Positions 26,498 through 35,470 of a DNA stretch of 64,000 nt are shown piece after piece. Source of the DNA: Chromobacterium phragmitis (GTDB taxonomy: Bacteria; Pseudomonadota; Gammaproteobacteria; Burkholderiales; Chromobacteriaceae); assembly GCF_003325475.1 (NCBI RefSeq), contig NZ_CP029495.1, positions 1,116,001-1,180,000 of the forward strand, written 5' to 3'. The notes beneath the pieces were generated by a model. That model did not search any database. It saw only the letters and a program-made list of their open reading frames with translations, and was not told the DNA's origin. A program made the position numbers and the translations under genes. The number at the start of each line of letters is the position of its first letter. The first letter of the stretch is position 1.

Positions 26498-26869
26498 ATG
26501 AAGCTGATTGAATTCGGATTGATACTGTTCGGCGTGTTGCTCAACGCCGCCGCGCAGCTGTGTTTGAAGGCCGGCGTGCGCCAGATCGGCCATTTCGACT
26601 TTTCCGTGGCGAACGCCTGGCCGATAGGCTGGTCGCTGGCCACCAACCTGCCCATCATCGGCGGCCTATCCTGCTACGTGGTCAGCGTGATGGTATGGAT
26701 CATGGCGCTGTCGCGCGTGGAGGTCAGCATCGCCTACCCGATGCTGTCCATCGGCTATGTGGTCAACGCGCTGCTTGCCTACTGGATGTTCGGCGAGGCG
26801 CTCACCGCGCAAAAGCTGATCGGCATCGCCGTCATCATCGTCGGCGTGGTGCTGGTCGCCCGCAGCTGA
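26498..26869 (+). CDS. SMR-family subunit of the L-Ara4N-P-undecaprenol flippase (ArnE/ArnF type)
   Basis: 123 residues with four hydrophobic helices, small multidrug resistance fold; ends in a conserved AQKLIGIAVIIVGVVLV helix and has SRVEVSIAYPMLSIGYV typical of ArnE/ArnF. In enterobacteria ArnE and ArnF act as a heterodimer; only one such gene is in this cluster, so it may be a homodimer here or the partner is elsewhere. Lies between arnT and arnB. Confidence 0.8.
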   Translation: MKLIEFGLILFGVLLNAAAQLCLKAGVRQIGHFDFSVANAWPIGWSLATNLPIIGGLSCYVVSVMVWIMALSRVEVSIAYPMLSIGYVVNALLAYWMFGEALTAQKLIGIAVIIVGVVLVARS

Positions 26870-26883
26870 GATAAAGGTTAGAC

Positions 26884-28008
26884 ATGGAATTCCTGCCCTT
26901 CACCCGCCCCGCGATAGACGAGGACACCATCGCCGCCGTCGGCGAGGTATTGCGTTCCGGCTGGATCACCACCGGCCCGCGCTGCCAGCAACTGGAAGCC
27001 GAGCTGTCCGCCTTCTGCGGCGGCCGCCCGGTGCGGCTGGCGGCGTCGGCCACCGCCGCGCTGGAAATGGCGCTGCAGATCGCCGGCGTCGGTCCCGGCG
27101 ACGAAGTCATCACTTGCCCGCTGAGCTGGATCGCCACCGCCAACGTCATCATGAAGGTGGGCGCGACGCCGGTGTTCGTCGACGCCGATCCGGCCACCCG
27201 CAACATCGACCTGGCCAAGATCGAAGCCGCGATCACGCCGCGCACCCGCGCCATCATCCCGGTGGACCTGGCCGGCCTGCCGGTGGACCGCGACCGGCTG
27301 TACGGCATCGCCCGCCGCCACAAGCTGCGCGTGGTCGAAGACGCCGCCCAAGCCATGGGCGCCGGCTGGAACGGCCAGGCCATCGGCCGCGGCGGCGATC
27401 TGGTGTCGTTCAGCTTCCACGCCAACAAGAACATGACCAGCGGCGAAGGCGGCTGCCTGGTGCTGAACAACGCGGAAGAAGCGCGGCTGTTCGAGAAGCT
27501 GCGGCTGCAGGGCGTCACCCGGCTGCCGGACGGCACCATGGACGTGGACGTGCTGGGCGGCAAGGCCAATATGACCGACATCGCCGCTGTGATCGGCCTC
27601 GGCCAGCTGAAACAGCTGGATGGCTTCAACGCCCGCCGCCGCGAGCTGGCCCGGCTGTATTTCCAGCATTTCGACCGCTCGCTGGGCTGCGAACTGCCGC
27701 CGGAAGACTTTGCGAACAGCAACTGGCACATGTTCCAGCCGCTGCTGCCGCTGGAGCGCATGAGCATCAGCCGCGGCGAATTCATCGCGCGCATGAAGGC
27801 CGAGCACATCGGCGTCGGCGTCCACTATCCAGCGATGCACCTGTTCGCCTTGTTCCGCGACAAAGGCTACGCCGAAGGGCAATATCCCGTAGCCGAAGAC
27901 ATCGGCGCCCGCACCGTCACGCTGCCGCTGTTCCCCGCGATGCGCGACGAAGACGTGCTCCGCGTCTGCCAAACCTTCAGCGCCGCGCTGCGCGCCGTTT
28001 TACACTAA
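26884..28008 (+). CDS. arnB: UDP-L-Ara4O aminotransferase
   Basis: 374 residues, DegT/DnrJ/EryC1/StrS aminotransferase. PLP lysine is K182 in SFHANKNMTSGEGG; upstream VEDAAQAMGA supplies the PLP-binding aspartate. Converts UDP-4-keto-pentose to UDP-L-Ara4N with glutamate. Starts 14 bases after the SMR gene; arnC follows after five bases. Confidence 0.92.
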   Translation: MEFLPFTRPAIDEDTIAAVGEVLRSGWITTGPRCQQLEAELSAFCGGRPVRLAASATAALEMALQIAGVGPGDEVITCPLSWIATANVIMKVGATPVFVDADPATRNIDLAKIEAAITPRTRAIIPVDLAGLPVDRDRLYGIARRHKLRVVEDAAQAMGAGWNGQAIGRGGDLVSFSFHANKNMTSGEGGCLVLNNAEEARLFEKLRLQGVTRLPDGTMDVDVLGGKANMTDIAAVIGLGQLKQLDGFNARRRELARLYFQHFDRSLGCELPPEDFANSNWHMFQPLLPLERMSISRGEFIARMKAEHIGVGVHYPAMHLFALFRDKGYAEGQYPVAEDIGARTVTLPLFPAMRDEDVLRVCQTFSAALRAVLH

Positions 28009-28013
28009 GAGAC

Positions 28014-28964
28014 ATGAATACCGCCATCAACCTTTCCGTCGTCATCCCGGTCTACAACGAGCAGGACGTGCTGCAGGCGCTGTTCGACCGCCTGTACCCG
28101 GCGCTGGACGCGCTGAACCTGCGCTATGAGATCGTGTTCGTCAACGATGGCAGCCGCGACAAGAGCGCGGCCATGCTGGCCGACCAATTCGGCCTGCGGC
28201 CCGACGTCACCCGCGTGGTGCTGTTCAACGGCAACTTCGGCCAGCACCGCGCCATCCTCGCCGGCTTCGAGCACAGCCGCGGCGAGCGCGTGGTGACGCT
28301 GGACGCCGATCTGCAGAATCCGCCGGAAGACATCCAGCTGCTGTTGGCCGAGATGGACAAGGGCCATGACTACGTCGGCTCCATCCGCCGCCAGCGCAAC
28401 GACAGCATGTGGCGCCACCTGGCCAGCCGGGCGATGAACCGCCTGCGCGAGAAGCTGACCCGGATCAAGATGACCGACCAGGGCTGCATGATGCGCGCCT
28501 ACAGCCGCCGCATCATCGACACCATCAATCAGTGCAACGAGCTGCATACCTTCATCCCGGCGCTGGCCTACCAGTTCGCGCAGCATCCGACCGAGGTGGT
28601 CGTCGGCCATGAAGAGCGCTTCGCCGGCGAGTCCAAATACTCGCTGTACAGCCTGATCCGCCTGAACTTCGACCTGATGACCGGCTTCTCCATCGTGCCG
28701 CTGCAATGGTTTTCGCTGATGGGCATGGCGGTGTCGGCCGGCTCGGGCATCCTGGTGGCATACCTGGTCCTGCGCCGCCTGATCATCGGTCCGGAAGAAG
28801 GCGGCCTGTTCACGCTGTTCGCCATCGCCTTCTTCCTGATCGGCATCGCGCTGTTCGGCATCGGCCTGTTGGGCGAATACATCGGCCGCATCTACCAGGA
28901 AGTGCGCTCGCGGCCTCGCTACGTGATCCAGGCGGTGCTGGAACAGAAGGAGAAACAGGCATGA
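28014..28964 (+). CDS. arnC: Undecaprenyl-phosphate Ara4FN transferase
   Basis: 316 residues, GT2 fold. N-terminal VVIPVYNEQDVL and the metal-binding TLDADLQNPPED motif; two membrane helices at the C-terminal end (about 225-295), as in E. coli ArnC (322). Attaches the formylated sugar to undecaprenyl phosphate at the inner membrane. The ATG at 28014 lies six bases after the arnB stop; the stop overlaps the next start (ATGA). Confidence 0.92.
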   Translation: MNTAINLSVVIPVYNEQDVLQALFDRLYPALDALNLRYEIVFVNDGSRDKSAAMLADQFGLRPDVTRVVLFNGNFGQHRAILAGFEHSRGERVVTLDADLQNPPEDIQLLLAEMDKGHDYVGSIRRQRNDSMWRHLASRAMNRLREKLTRIKMTDQGCMMRAYSRRIIDTINQCNELHTFIPALAYQFAQHPTEVVVGHEERFAGESKYSLYSLIRLNFDLMTGFSIVPLQWFSLMGMAVSAGSGILVAYLVLRRLIIGPEEGGLFTLFAIAFFLIGIALFGIGLLGEYIGRIYQEVRSRPRYVIQAVLEQKEKQA

Positions 28965-29878
28965 GCCGCGCCGTCGTCTTCGCCTACCACAACGTCGGCG
29001 TGCGCTGCCTGAAAGCGCTGATCGGCCGCGGCGTGGATGTCGCGCTGGTGGTGACCCACCAGGACAACCCCAACGAAAACATCTGGTTCTCCAGCGTGGC
29101 CCAGACGGCGCGCGAATACGGCATCCCGGTCATCACGCCGGACGACCCGAATGCGCCGGAGGTGGTGGAACAGGTCCAGGCCTGCCAGGCGGATTTCCTG
29201 TTCTCCTTCTACTACCGCCACATGCTGAAAGCGCCGCTGTTGGAGGCCGTCAAACGCGGCGCCTACAATATGCACGGCTCGCTGCTGCCCAAGTACCGCG
29301 GCCGCGTGCCGATCAACTGGGCGATCATCCACGGCGAAGCCGAAACCGGCGCCACGCTGCACCAGATGAACGTCAAGCCGGACAACGGCCCCGTCGTCGA
29401 CCAGATGGCGGTGCCCATCCTGCCGGACGACAGCGCCGACGAAGTGTTCGCCAAGGTGACGGTGGCGGCGGAAATGGTGCTGTGGCGCAGCCTGCCCGGC
29501 CTGATGGACGGCAGCGCCCCGCATGCGCAGCAGGATCTAAGCCTGGGCGGCTATTTCGGCGGCCGCAAGCCGGAAGACGGCCGCATCGACGGACAAGCTT
29601 CCGCGGCAGCTTTGCACAACTTCGCGCGCGCGCTGGCCCGGCCCTTCCCCGGCGCCTTCGCCGATACCCAGGCCGGCCGCCTGCTATTGTGGAAAACACT
29701 GCGCGCCGGCATCGATTCGCCTGTTGAGCGCGCCGAAATTTATGCCGCCGACGGCAGGCTGTGGCTGCGCTGCGCCGATGGCGGCCGCCTGACGGTGCTG
29801 GAGGCGGAGCTAGACGGGCAGCCTCTGACCGCCGGCAATTTCTCCGCCCGCGTCGAAGCTGGCGCACTAAGGCTGTGA
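28961..29878 (+). CDS. UDP-L-Ara4N formyltransferase, stand-alone ArnA N-terminal domain
   Basis: 305 residues, matching only the N-terminal half of bifunctional ArnA (660). Catalytic N103, H105 and D141 sit in YNMHGSLLPKYRGRVPINW and KPDNGP. Uses 10-formyltetrahydrofolate to make UDP-L-Ara4FN. ATGA overlap with arnC implies coupled translation. The dehydrogenase half is encoded separately 49 bases downstream. Confidence 0.9.
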   Translation: MSRAVVFAYHNVGVRCLKALIGRGVDVALVVTHQDNPNENIWFSSVAQTAREYGIPVITPDDPNAPEVVEQVQACQADFLFSFYYRHMLKAPLLEAVKRGAYNMHGSLLPKYRGRVPINWAIIHGEAETGATLHQMNVKPDNGPVVDQMAVPILPDDSADEVFAKVTVAAEMVLWRSLPGLMDGSAPHAQQDLSLGGYFGGRKPEDGRIDGQASAAALHNFARALARPFPGAFADTQAGRLLLWKTLRAGIDSPVERAEIYAADGRLWLRCADGGRLTVLEAELDGQPLTAGNFSARVEAGALRL

Positions 29879-29927
29879 ACGATTACCGAATTCGATTTTC
29901 CGCCTGCGGGCGAGTAAGGACTTGATA

Positions 29928-30971
29928 ATGAAAAAAGTACTGATCCTGGGCGTGAACGGCTTCATCGGCCACCACCTGACCAAGCGCATCATCGAAACCA
30001 CCGACTGGCACATCTACGGCATGGACATGCACGATGACCGCGTGGCCGAATGGAAAGACCACCCCCGCTTCCACTTCTTCGAAGGCGACATCACCATCAA
30101 CAAGGAGTGGATCGAATACCACGTCAAGAAGTGCGATGTGGTGCTGCCGCTGGTAGCCATCGCCACCCCGTCCACCTACGTCAACAACCCGCTGCGCGTG
30201 TTCGAGCTGGACTTCGAGGCCAACCTGCCCATCGTCCGCCAGTGCGTGCAGTACAAGAAGCACCTGGTGTTCCCGTCCACCTCGGAAGTCTACGGCATGT
30301 GCCACGACGACGAGTTCGACCCTGAAAACTCCGAACTGATCTGCGGCCCGATCAGCAAGCCGCGCTGGATCTACTCCTGCTCCAAGCAGTTGATGGACCG
30401 CGTGATCCACGCCTACGGCATGCAGGAAGGCTTGAATTACACGCTGTTCCGCCCGTTCAACTGGATCGGCGGCGGCCTGGACAACATCAACACGCCGAAG
30501 GAAGGCTCCAGCCGCGTGATCACCCAGTTCCTGGGACACATCGTGCGCGGCGAGACCATCAAGCTGGTCGACGGCGGCCACCAGAAGCGCGCGTTCACCT
30601 ACGTCGACGACGGCATCGCCGCGCTGATGAAAATCATCGAAAACCAGGACGGCAAAGCCAGCGGCCAGATCTACAACATCGGCAACCCGAGCAACAACTA
30701 CTCCATCCGCGAACTGTCGCAAATGATGCTGGACCTGGCGCGCGTCTACCCGGAATACCAACTGAACGCCGACAAGGTGCAAGTGGTGGAAACCACCTCC
30801 GGCGCCTACTATGGCAACGGTTACCAGGACGTGCAGAACCGCGTGCCGAAGATCGCCAACACCATGGCCGACCTGGACTGGAAGCCGAGCGTGACCATGC
30901 AGGACGCGCTCAAGGGCATCTACGACTACTACCGCGACCAGGTGGCGGCCAGCCGCGACCTGTCGCAGTAA
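29928..30971 (+). CDS. UDP-glucuronate decarboxylase, stand-alone ArnA C-terminal domain
   Basis: 347 residues, extended SDR fold: NAD motif GVNGFIGHHL at 8-17, catalytic VFPSTSEVYG, Y-x(3)-K as YSCSKQLMD, and RPFNWIGG. It oxidises and decarboxylates UDP-glucuronate to UDP-4-keto-pentose, the first step of the pathway. Start is the ATG at 29928 with AAGGA eight bases upstream; a TTG six bases earlier is not used. Not fused to the formyltransferase, unlike E. coli ArnA. A strong terminator follows. Confidence 0.9.
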   Translation: MKKVLILGVNGFIGHHLTKRIIETTDWHIYGMDMHDDRVAEWKDHPRFHFFEGDITINKEWIEYHVKKCDVVLPLVAIATPSTYVNNPLRVFELDFEANLPIVRQCVQYKKHLVFPSTSEVYGMCHDDEFDPENSELICGPISKPRWIYSCSKQLMDRVIHAYGMQEGLNYTLFRPFNWIGGGLDNINTPKEGSSRVITQFLGHIVRGETIKLVDGGHQKRAFTYVDDGIAALMKIIENQDGKASGQIYNIGNPSNNYSIRELSQMMLDLARVYPEYQLNADKVQVVETTSGAYYGNGYQDVQNRVPKIANTMADLDWKPSVTMQDALKGIYDYYRDQVAASRDLSQ

Positions 30972-30988
30972 ATACCGCCTCGCCGATC

Positions 30989-31014
30989 ACGCCCCGGCCC
31001 GCCGGGGCGTTTTG
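30989..31014 (+). terminator. Terminator inside the arn cluster, before arnD
   Basis: ACGCCCCGG (30989-30997) pairs with CCGGGGCGT (31002-31010) around CCCG, followed by TTTTGCTTT. It splits arnD from the upstream genes. Confidence 0.8.
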
Positions 31015-31093
31015 CTTTATGGCCAAAGCGCACGGCAAGCCCGCCGCGCGGTAAAATTGCCCGCGATTCCGAACACTTGAAGCCAGCACAACA

Positions 31094-31993
31094 ATGAAAA
31101 AACTCGCCCTGAAGATAGACGTCGACACCTGGCGCGGCACCCGCGAAGGCGTGCCGCGGCTGATGGAGGCGCTGAAGCGGCATGACGCCGGCGCCACCTT
31201 TCTGTTCAGCCTGGGCCCGGACCATACCGGCCGCGCGATCAAGCGCGTATTCCGGCCCGGCTTCCTGTCCAAGGTATCGCGCACGTCAGTCGTAGAACAC
31301 TATGGCATCCGCACGCTGCTGTACGGCACCGTGCTGCCGGGACCGGACATCGGCCGCCGCGAAGCCGCGCTGCTGCGCTCGGTTCGCGACGCCGGCTTCG
31401 AGGTGGGCATCCACTGCTGGGACCACATCAAGTGGCAGGACCACGTGGCAGCCAAGGACGCGGTGTGGACGCGCGCCGAGATGCACAAGGCATCCAAACG
31501 CTTCCGGGAAATTTTCGGCGAAGATGCGCGCACTCACGGCGCCGCCGGATGGCAGATCAACGACGCCGCGCTGGCCTATCAGCAGGAGCTGGGCATGCGC
31601 TACGCGTCCGATGGCCGCGGCAGCCATCCGTTCCAGCCGCTGGACGCCGCCGGCCGCCCGCTGGGCGTGCCGCAGCTGCCCACCACGCTGCCGACGCTGG
31701 ACGAGCTGATCGGCCTGGACGGCCTGACCAACGACAACGTCCACGAGCATCTGCTGAAACTGACCGAGGCCGAAACCGCCACCGGCCATGTCTACACCCT
31801 GCACGCCGAGCTGGAAGGCATGCGGCTGCTGGAAGTGTTCGAGCGGCTGCTCGCCGGCTGGAAGCGGCAAGGCTACCAGCTGGTTAGCTGCCTGGACCTG
31901 TTCAACAGCCAGGATCTCGCCAGCCTGCCGGCTGGCCGGGTGGTGATGGGAGAGATACCCGGCCGCAGCGGCACGCTGGCGCTGCAGGCCTGA
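31094..31993 (+). CDS. arnD: Ara4FN-phosphoundecaprenol deformylase
   Basis: 299 residues, NodB/polysaccharide deacetylase family. N-terminal LKIDVDTWRGTREGVPRL carries the metal-binding aspartates; GIHCWDHIKWQDH supplies the H-x(n)-H metal ligands. Removes the formyl group from the lipid-linked sugar. Separated from the other arn genes by a terminator, so it probably has its own promoter in 31011-31093. Confidence 0.9.
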   Translation: MKKLALKIDVDTWRGTREGVPRLMEALKRHDAGATFLFSLGPDHTGRAIKRVFRPGFLSKVSRTSVVEHYGIRTLLYGTVLPGPDIGRREAALLRSVRDAGFEVGIHCWDHIKWQDHVAAKDAVWTRAEMHKASKRFREIFGEDARTHGAAGWQINDAALAYQQELGMRYASDGRGSHPFQPLDAAGRPLGVPQLPTTLPTLDELIGLDGLTNDNVHEHLLKLTEAETATGHVYTLHAELEGMRLLEVFERLLAGWKRQGYQLVSCLDLFNSQDLASLPAGRVVMGEIPGRSGTLALQA

Positions 31994-32014
31994 GCCATAT
32001 CGATTCATTCATAA

Positions 32015-32039
32015 AAAAACCCGCCACCGGCGGGTTTTT
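32015..32039. terminator. Bidirectional terminator between arnD and the DUF805 gene
   Basis: AAAAACCCGCC (32015-32025) pairs with GGCGGGTTTTT (32029-32039) around ACC; T-runs exist on both strands, serving convergent arnD and the DUF805 gene. Confidence 0.88.
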
Positions 32040-32058
32040 CGCGCCGCGAAAGCAGCGA

Positions 32059-32412
32059 TCACGCGGCCTTCGGGGAGGCGCCGAATTGGTTGTCGCCTTG
32101 CTGGCTGTCCATCACGGTGAACACGAACAGGATGATGCCGCCCACCAGCGGCACGCAACTGATCAGCATCCACCAGCCGCTGCGGCCGATATCGTGCAGG
32201 CGGCGCACCAGCACGCCCCAGGCCGGCAGGATGGTGCCCAGCGCATACACTACGGTCAGGATGGGCACAGCCTGGCGCAGCACGACTTGGTCAAGCACTG
32301 CCAGCACGATGAGGGCGATCATCTGGAATAGTTGGAAAAGCCAGTATTCGCGGCGGCGCGCGCGGCCGCTGAAGTCGCAATATTTTTTCAGCGCGGTCAG
32401 ATACCAGTTCAT
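32059..32412 (-). CDS. DUF805 membrane protein
   Basis: 117 residues. Starts with KYCDFSGRARRREYW, the conserved F-x-GRA-x-R-x-E-Y/F-W motif of DUF805, followed by four hydrophobic helices and RRLHDIGRSGWW, the family's second motif. Function unknown. Monocistronic on the minus strand. Confidence 0.88.
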   Translation of the reverse strand: MNWYLTALKKYCDFSGRARRREYWLFQLFQMIALIVLAVLDQVVLRQAVPILTVVYALGTILPAWGVLVRRLHDIGRSGWWMLISCVPLVGGIILFVFTVMDSQQGDNQFGASPKAA

Positions 32413-32564
32413 GGGGAGCCTTTTTCTATTGAAATGTGCAAGAGAATAATTTCAAACAAAACAACAAGAGCATTAATTTGCCCGAACAGCATGATAATAG
32501 GCTTGTAAGTCAATGTAAATTGTCCATTATGGAACTGTTCAAATTGCCATACAGGATTGAGGCC

Positions 32565-32810
32565 ATGACTGAAATCCGGCTCGAACAAGTATTGCTGTAC
32601 AGCACCATCTTCCACTATCTGGTGCTGATCCTGTGGTTCTGCCTGTTCTTCTACGCCCACGACGCGCTGTTCCGGCTGCAGCGCCGCTGGTTCCGCATCA
32701 CCGAACCCGCATTCGATCTGCTCAACTACGGCGGCATCGGTCTCTACAAGATCCTGGTGTTCGTGTTCAATGTGGCGCCGTTGCTGGCGCTATGGCTGGC
32801 TTCGCGCTGA
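32565..32810 (+). CDS. DUF6868-like small membrane protein
   Basis: 81 residues with two membrane helices (about 10-30 and 58-78). The segment LWFCLFFYAHDALFRLQRRWFR matches the pattern of DUF6868 proteins. The ATG at 32565 is chosen because AGGA lies nine bases upstream and because family members begin at this point; an in-frame ATG at 32436 adds 43 unlike residues from AT-rich DNA. Function unknown. Confidence 0.65.
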   Translation: MTEIRLEQVLLYSTIFHYLVLILWFCLFFYAHDALFRLQRRWFRITEPAFDLLNYGGIGLYKILVFVFNVAPLLALWLASR

Positions 32811-33149
32811 GCGCTTCCCGCGAAAAGCCGCTGACAAAATCCCTGATCCTGCGTTGCGCCCCTTGGCGTATGACTGGCTCATCCTGCGTCGACGCGCTTT
32901 GGTTCAGGTTCTCGGCGAGAGTTTGTTCACGGCGCTAGCGGCGCCCTCAATTTTCTTACGCCTCCAGGCAGACAGCCCCGCCGAGCCCAAACTGCGCCGC
33001 TCCTTTCCAGTCACCTCTGCCACCCACAGCATGCATGGCCTCGGCGCGCTCGCTCGATTCACCGTCCCAAGCTCGCAATATTTACATGGGTTAATTGTTG
33101 AAAATAAAATATCCTTCTGTGATCATCATCGCCTTCATGGAGGATGCAC
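32811..33149. other. 339-base stretch without a supported gene
   Basis: Frames crossing this stretch have composition unlike proteins and no start signals. Its right end is AT-rich and carries GGAGG (33139-33143), the ribosome binding site of the next gene. No clear terminator after the DUF6868-like gene was found. Confidence 0.5.
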
Positions 33150-33878
33150 ATGCTTAATGCAATCAGCCAACAGCCGATCCCCATAACGGCAAGCTCGCCT
33201 AGCGAAGCAGCCAAACCCGCCAAGCCGACAGACATCTCAAATCCAAGCAGCGTGGAAACCCAGATTTCTCCGCTTGCGCGCCTGCTTGGCGACAGCATGT
33301 CCTTGATGAAACAGCGTGAAAGCACGCTGAGCCGCGGCGAAATGGCCGGCATCGCCAATTCCGCGCTGAACACGATTTGCGGCCCGGGCTACGATGCGCT
33401 CAAGTCCCTCCATTACCAGCAAAAACCATCCGATCCCGATCCGGCCAGACAGAAACTGGCGGCCGACGCCAACGCATTTCTCGAGGCGGATGGAAAAAAC
33501 AGCCAACACGCGCTGAACCCGTTTGCCGGGCTCAGCCGCGAGGAGCTGGATGCGGTGGCGTCAGACGATAGCGGCCGCTACACCGTGAATGAACGACGCG
33601 CCGCTTATTTGGAGGCTTATGACATGGAACAGGCCTGGCGCCGGCAAGTCATGGCCGCGGGCCAGGCTGAGCGCGAGGCCACGGGGTCCCGGCGTCATTT
33701 CTACGAAGAAATATTGAATCATTACCAGGCCTTGCCCCCACTGGAACAATCCCTCTATCCGGCAAGCTACAGCCAGAAATTACAGGCCCATATCCAGAGA
33801 GAGCCGGCCGTCGAAGACGACAGTTTCGACTGGTACCAAAAATTTCCACTAGCCGCCGACAACAAGACCCCCACCTAA
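33150..33878 (+). CDS. Protein of unknown function, two-gene unit with a secreted protein
   Basis: 242 residues, not recognised. Hydrophilic and mostly helical, no signal peptide or membrane helix. Pro/Ala/Ser-rich first 30 residues, then SPLARLLGDSMSLMKQRE and, after a linker, NERRAAYLEAYDMEQAWRR. The start at 33150 is preferred over the ATG at 33144 because GGAGG at 33139-33143 would touch the earlier ATG. The low-complexity N-terminus and helical body resemble secreted effectors or chaperone partners only in a general way. The following secreted-protein gene starts 19 bases downstream. Confidence 0.55.
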   Translation: MLNAISQQPIPITASSPSEAAKPAKPTDISNPSSVETQISPLARLLGDSMSLMKQRESTLSRGEMAGIANSALNTICGPGYDALKSLHYQQKPSDPDPARQKLAADANAFLEADGKNSQHALNPFAGLSREELDAVASDDSGRYTVNERRAAYLEAYDMEQAWRRQVMAAGQAEREATGSRRHFYEEILNHYQALPPLEQSLYPASYSQKLQAHIQREPAVEDDSFDWYQKFPLAADNKTPT

Positions 33879-33897
33879 TCCACTGACAAAAGACGAT

Positions 33898-34356
33898 ATG
33901 CACAAGATCACGCTTGCCGCTGCACTGCTTGGATTAAGTTCCAGCATCGCCCTTGCCGGCCCCACCGTTACCGTCACCTTCAAAAACCAGGGCAAAACCG
34001 ATGTCCGATACCAGGTGATCGGCAAAAATGAAATCGAAACCCAGGCGAACGCCTCGCCGAAACCCGTCTCCGTAGTGCCGGCAGGCCGCAGCGACACTTA
34101 CTATATCGCCAGCCCGCTCAGCCCTGACGTCAACTACGCCTTCGTTCGCTACACCGACGGCGCGCGCCAGTGCGAATTCCGCACCACCTTCGTCAATGCG
34201 CCCAAGCCCGGCGGCCTGTTGAACAATGGCGTGATTCCCAAAGTGCCGCAGTGGAACAAGACCGCCACCGGCAGCGGCGGCGCATTCTGCAATGCCGAAA
34301 TCACCTACTACAACATGGCCACGCTGGAGTGGTCGGTCGAGTTCACCATGCGTTGA
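33898..34356 (+). CDS. Secreted protein of unknown function
   Basis: 152 residues. Sec signal MHKITLAAALLGLSSSIALA (cleavage after residue 20), then a beta-rich domain of about 130 residues with two cysteines (ARQCEFR and GGAFCNAE) that could form a periplasmic disulfide. The fold looks immunoglobulin-like (TVTVTFKNQGKTDVRYQVIG), but no family is named. Second gene of a two-gene unit, ends at a very strong terminator. Confidence 0.6.
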   Translation: MHKITLAAALLGLSSSIALAGPTVTVTFKNQGKTDVRYQVIGKNEIETQANASPKPVSVVPAGRSDTYYIASPLSPDVNYAFVRYTDGARQCEFRTTFVNAPKPGGLLNNGVIPKVPQWNKTATGSGGAFCNAEITYYNMATLEWSVEFTMR

Positions 34357-34377
34357 GGCGCGCAGCCGAGCAAACGC

Positions 34378-34410
34378 AAACGGCGGCGGTCATGTGACCG
34401 CCGCCGTTTT
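34378..34410 (+). terminator. Very stable terminator after the secreted protein
   Basis: AAACGGCGGCGGTCA (34378-34392) is the exact complement of TGACCGCCGCCGTTT (34395-34409); T-rich on both flanks. Probably shared with the convergent ndpA gene. Confidence 0.88.
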
Positions 34411-34428
34411 GTTTCGGCTCCAGCAGGC

Positions 34429-35442
34429 TTACTGCTCTCGCTTGTTCAGGAACAGCGTCAGGCTGAGGCCGCCTTCGCCATCGTTTTGCGACTGGATGTT
34501 CTTCAGGGTGATGCCGGACGGCAACAGCACGCTGATGCCGTGGCCGACGCCGTAGCGCGACAGCGTCTTCTCCAGTTGCTTGGCCACGCCCTTGGCCGGC
34601 AGCCTGGCTTCGTCGTCCAGCTCGAAGCCGTACGATTCCGCCGCGCTGCCCAGCGCCACCTCCACCTGCTCGCGCGGCACGAAACGCTCGGCGGCGGCGG
34701 TCAGCGCCTTGGCCTGCACCTCCTCCGGCTGGCTTTCCACCAGCGTCAGCAACTCGTCCTTGAAGCGAGCCTGCTGCATCGGGTCTTCGATCTCGCTGGA
34801 CAACTGCTCCACCACGCTGGCCAGCATCTTGCTGCTGGATGCCTTGTCCGGCACCCGCAGCGCCTTCAGGAAATCGTCCAGCCAGAACTTGGCCTCTCGG
34901 CTCAGCCGGTCCACCGCGTACACGGTGGGACCGTGCTCCAGGATCAGCGCGCCCTTGTCGATCAGCCGCGGATTGATGCCGGAAGCGTGGCTGATGTCGA
35001 ACACGCCGCCGCCCTCGATGATGGTGAGGAAGTCGTCGCGGATCTCGGACTTGAACACGCCCAGCGCGCGCACTTCGCGATCGCCGTCGGACAGGCCGGC
35101 GAACTGGATCACCAGCAAATCGCCGGCGCTGATATTAGGATGTTGCGAGCGGCCGTACAGATGCTTGGCGATGCGCTGCGACACCTCGAGGAAATCCACC
35201 TCCCCGCGGAAAAACTGGCGGGTGTAATGGTAGATCTCGTTCAGGTTGAGATCGGTCTCGTGGACGAACTGGTGCTTCTTGCGATCGGATACGATGCCTT
35301 TCAGGTAGCCGTCCAGCAGCAGGCCGGATACCGCCTCGTCCACCGCCGTGGTGCGCTCGGACAACTGCAGCGGCTCGCCGCGCGTGGGGTTGCCCACCCG
35401 ATGCACCACCATGCATTCCACTCTAGATTCCGCTATCACCAT
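34429..35442 (-). CDS. ndpA: 37-kDa nucleoid-associated protein (NdpA/YejK)
   Basis: 337 residues from the ATG at 35442, the normal family length; 20 extra upstream residues in frame are rejected. Family features are the N-terminal VHRVGNPTRGEPL stretch, GRSQHPNISAGDLLVIQF in the middle, and the C-terminal SRYGVGHGISVLLPSG. Found on the nucleoid in the cytosol; the exact role is not established. Convergent with the secreted-protein gene. Confidence 0.88.
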   Translation of the reverse strand: MVIAESRVECMVVHRVGNPTRGEPLQLSERTTAVDEAVSGLLLDGYLKGIVSDRKKHQFVHETDLNLNEIYHYTRQFFRGEVDFLEVSQRIAKHLYGRSQHPNISAGDLLVIQFAGLSDGDREVRALGVFKSEIRDDFLTIIEGGGVFDISHASGINPRLIDKGALILEHGPTVYAVDRLSREAKFWLDDFLKALRVPDKASSSKMLASVVEQLSSEIEDPMQQARFKDELLTLVESQPEEVQAKALTAAAERFVPREQVEVALGSAAESYGFELDDEARLPAKGVAKQLEKTLSRYGVGHGISVLLPSGITLKNIQSQNDGEGGLSLTLFLNKREQ

Positions 35443-35470
35443 CGCCGCGCTCCCGCAAAAGAATGCGCGA

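Noticed and set aside
32770..33186. 138-codon frame spanning the gap before 33150
   Set aside because: Overlaps the DUF6868-like gene, lacks a ribosome binding site, and ends inside the next gene.
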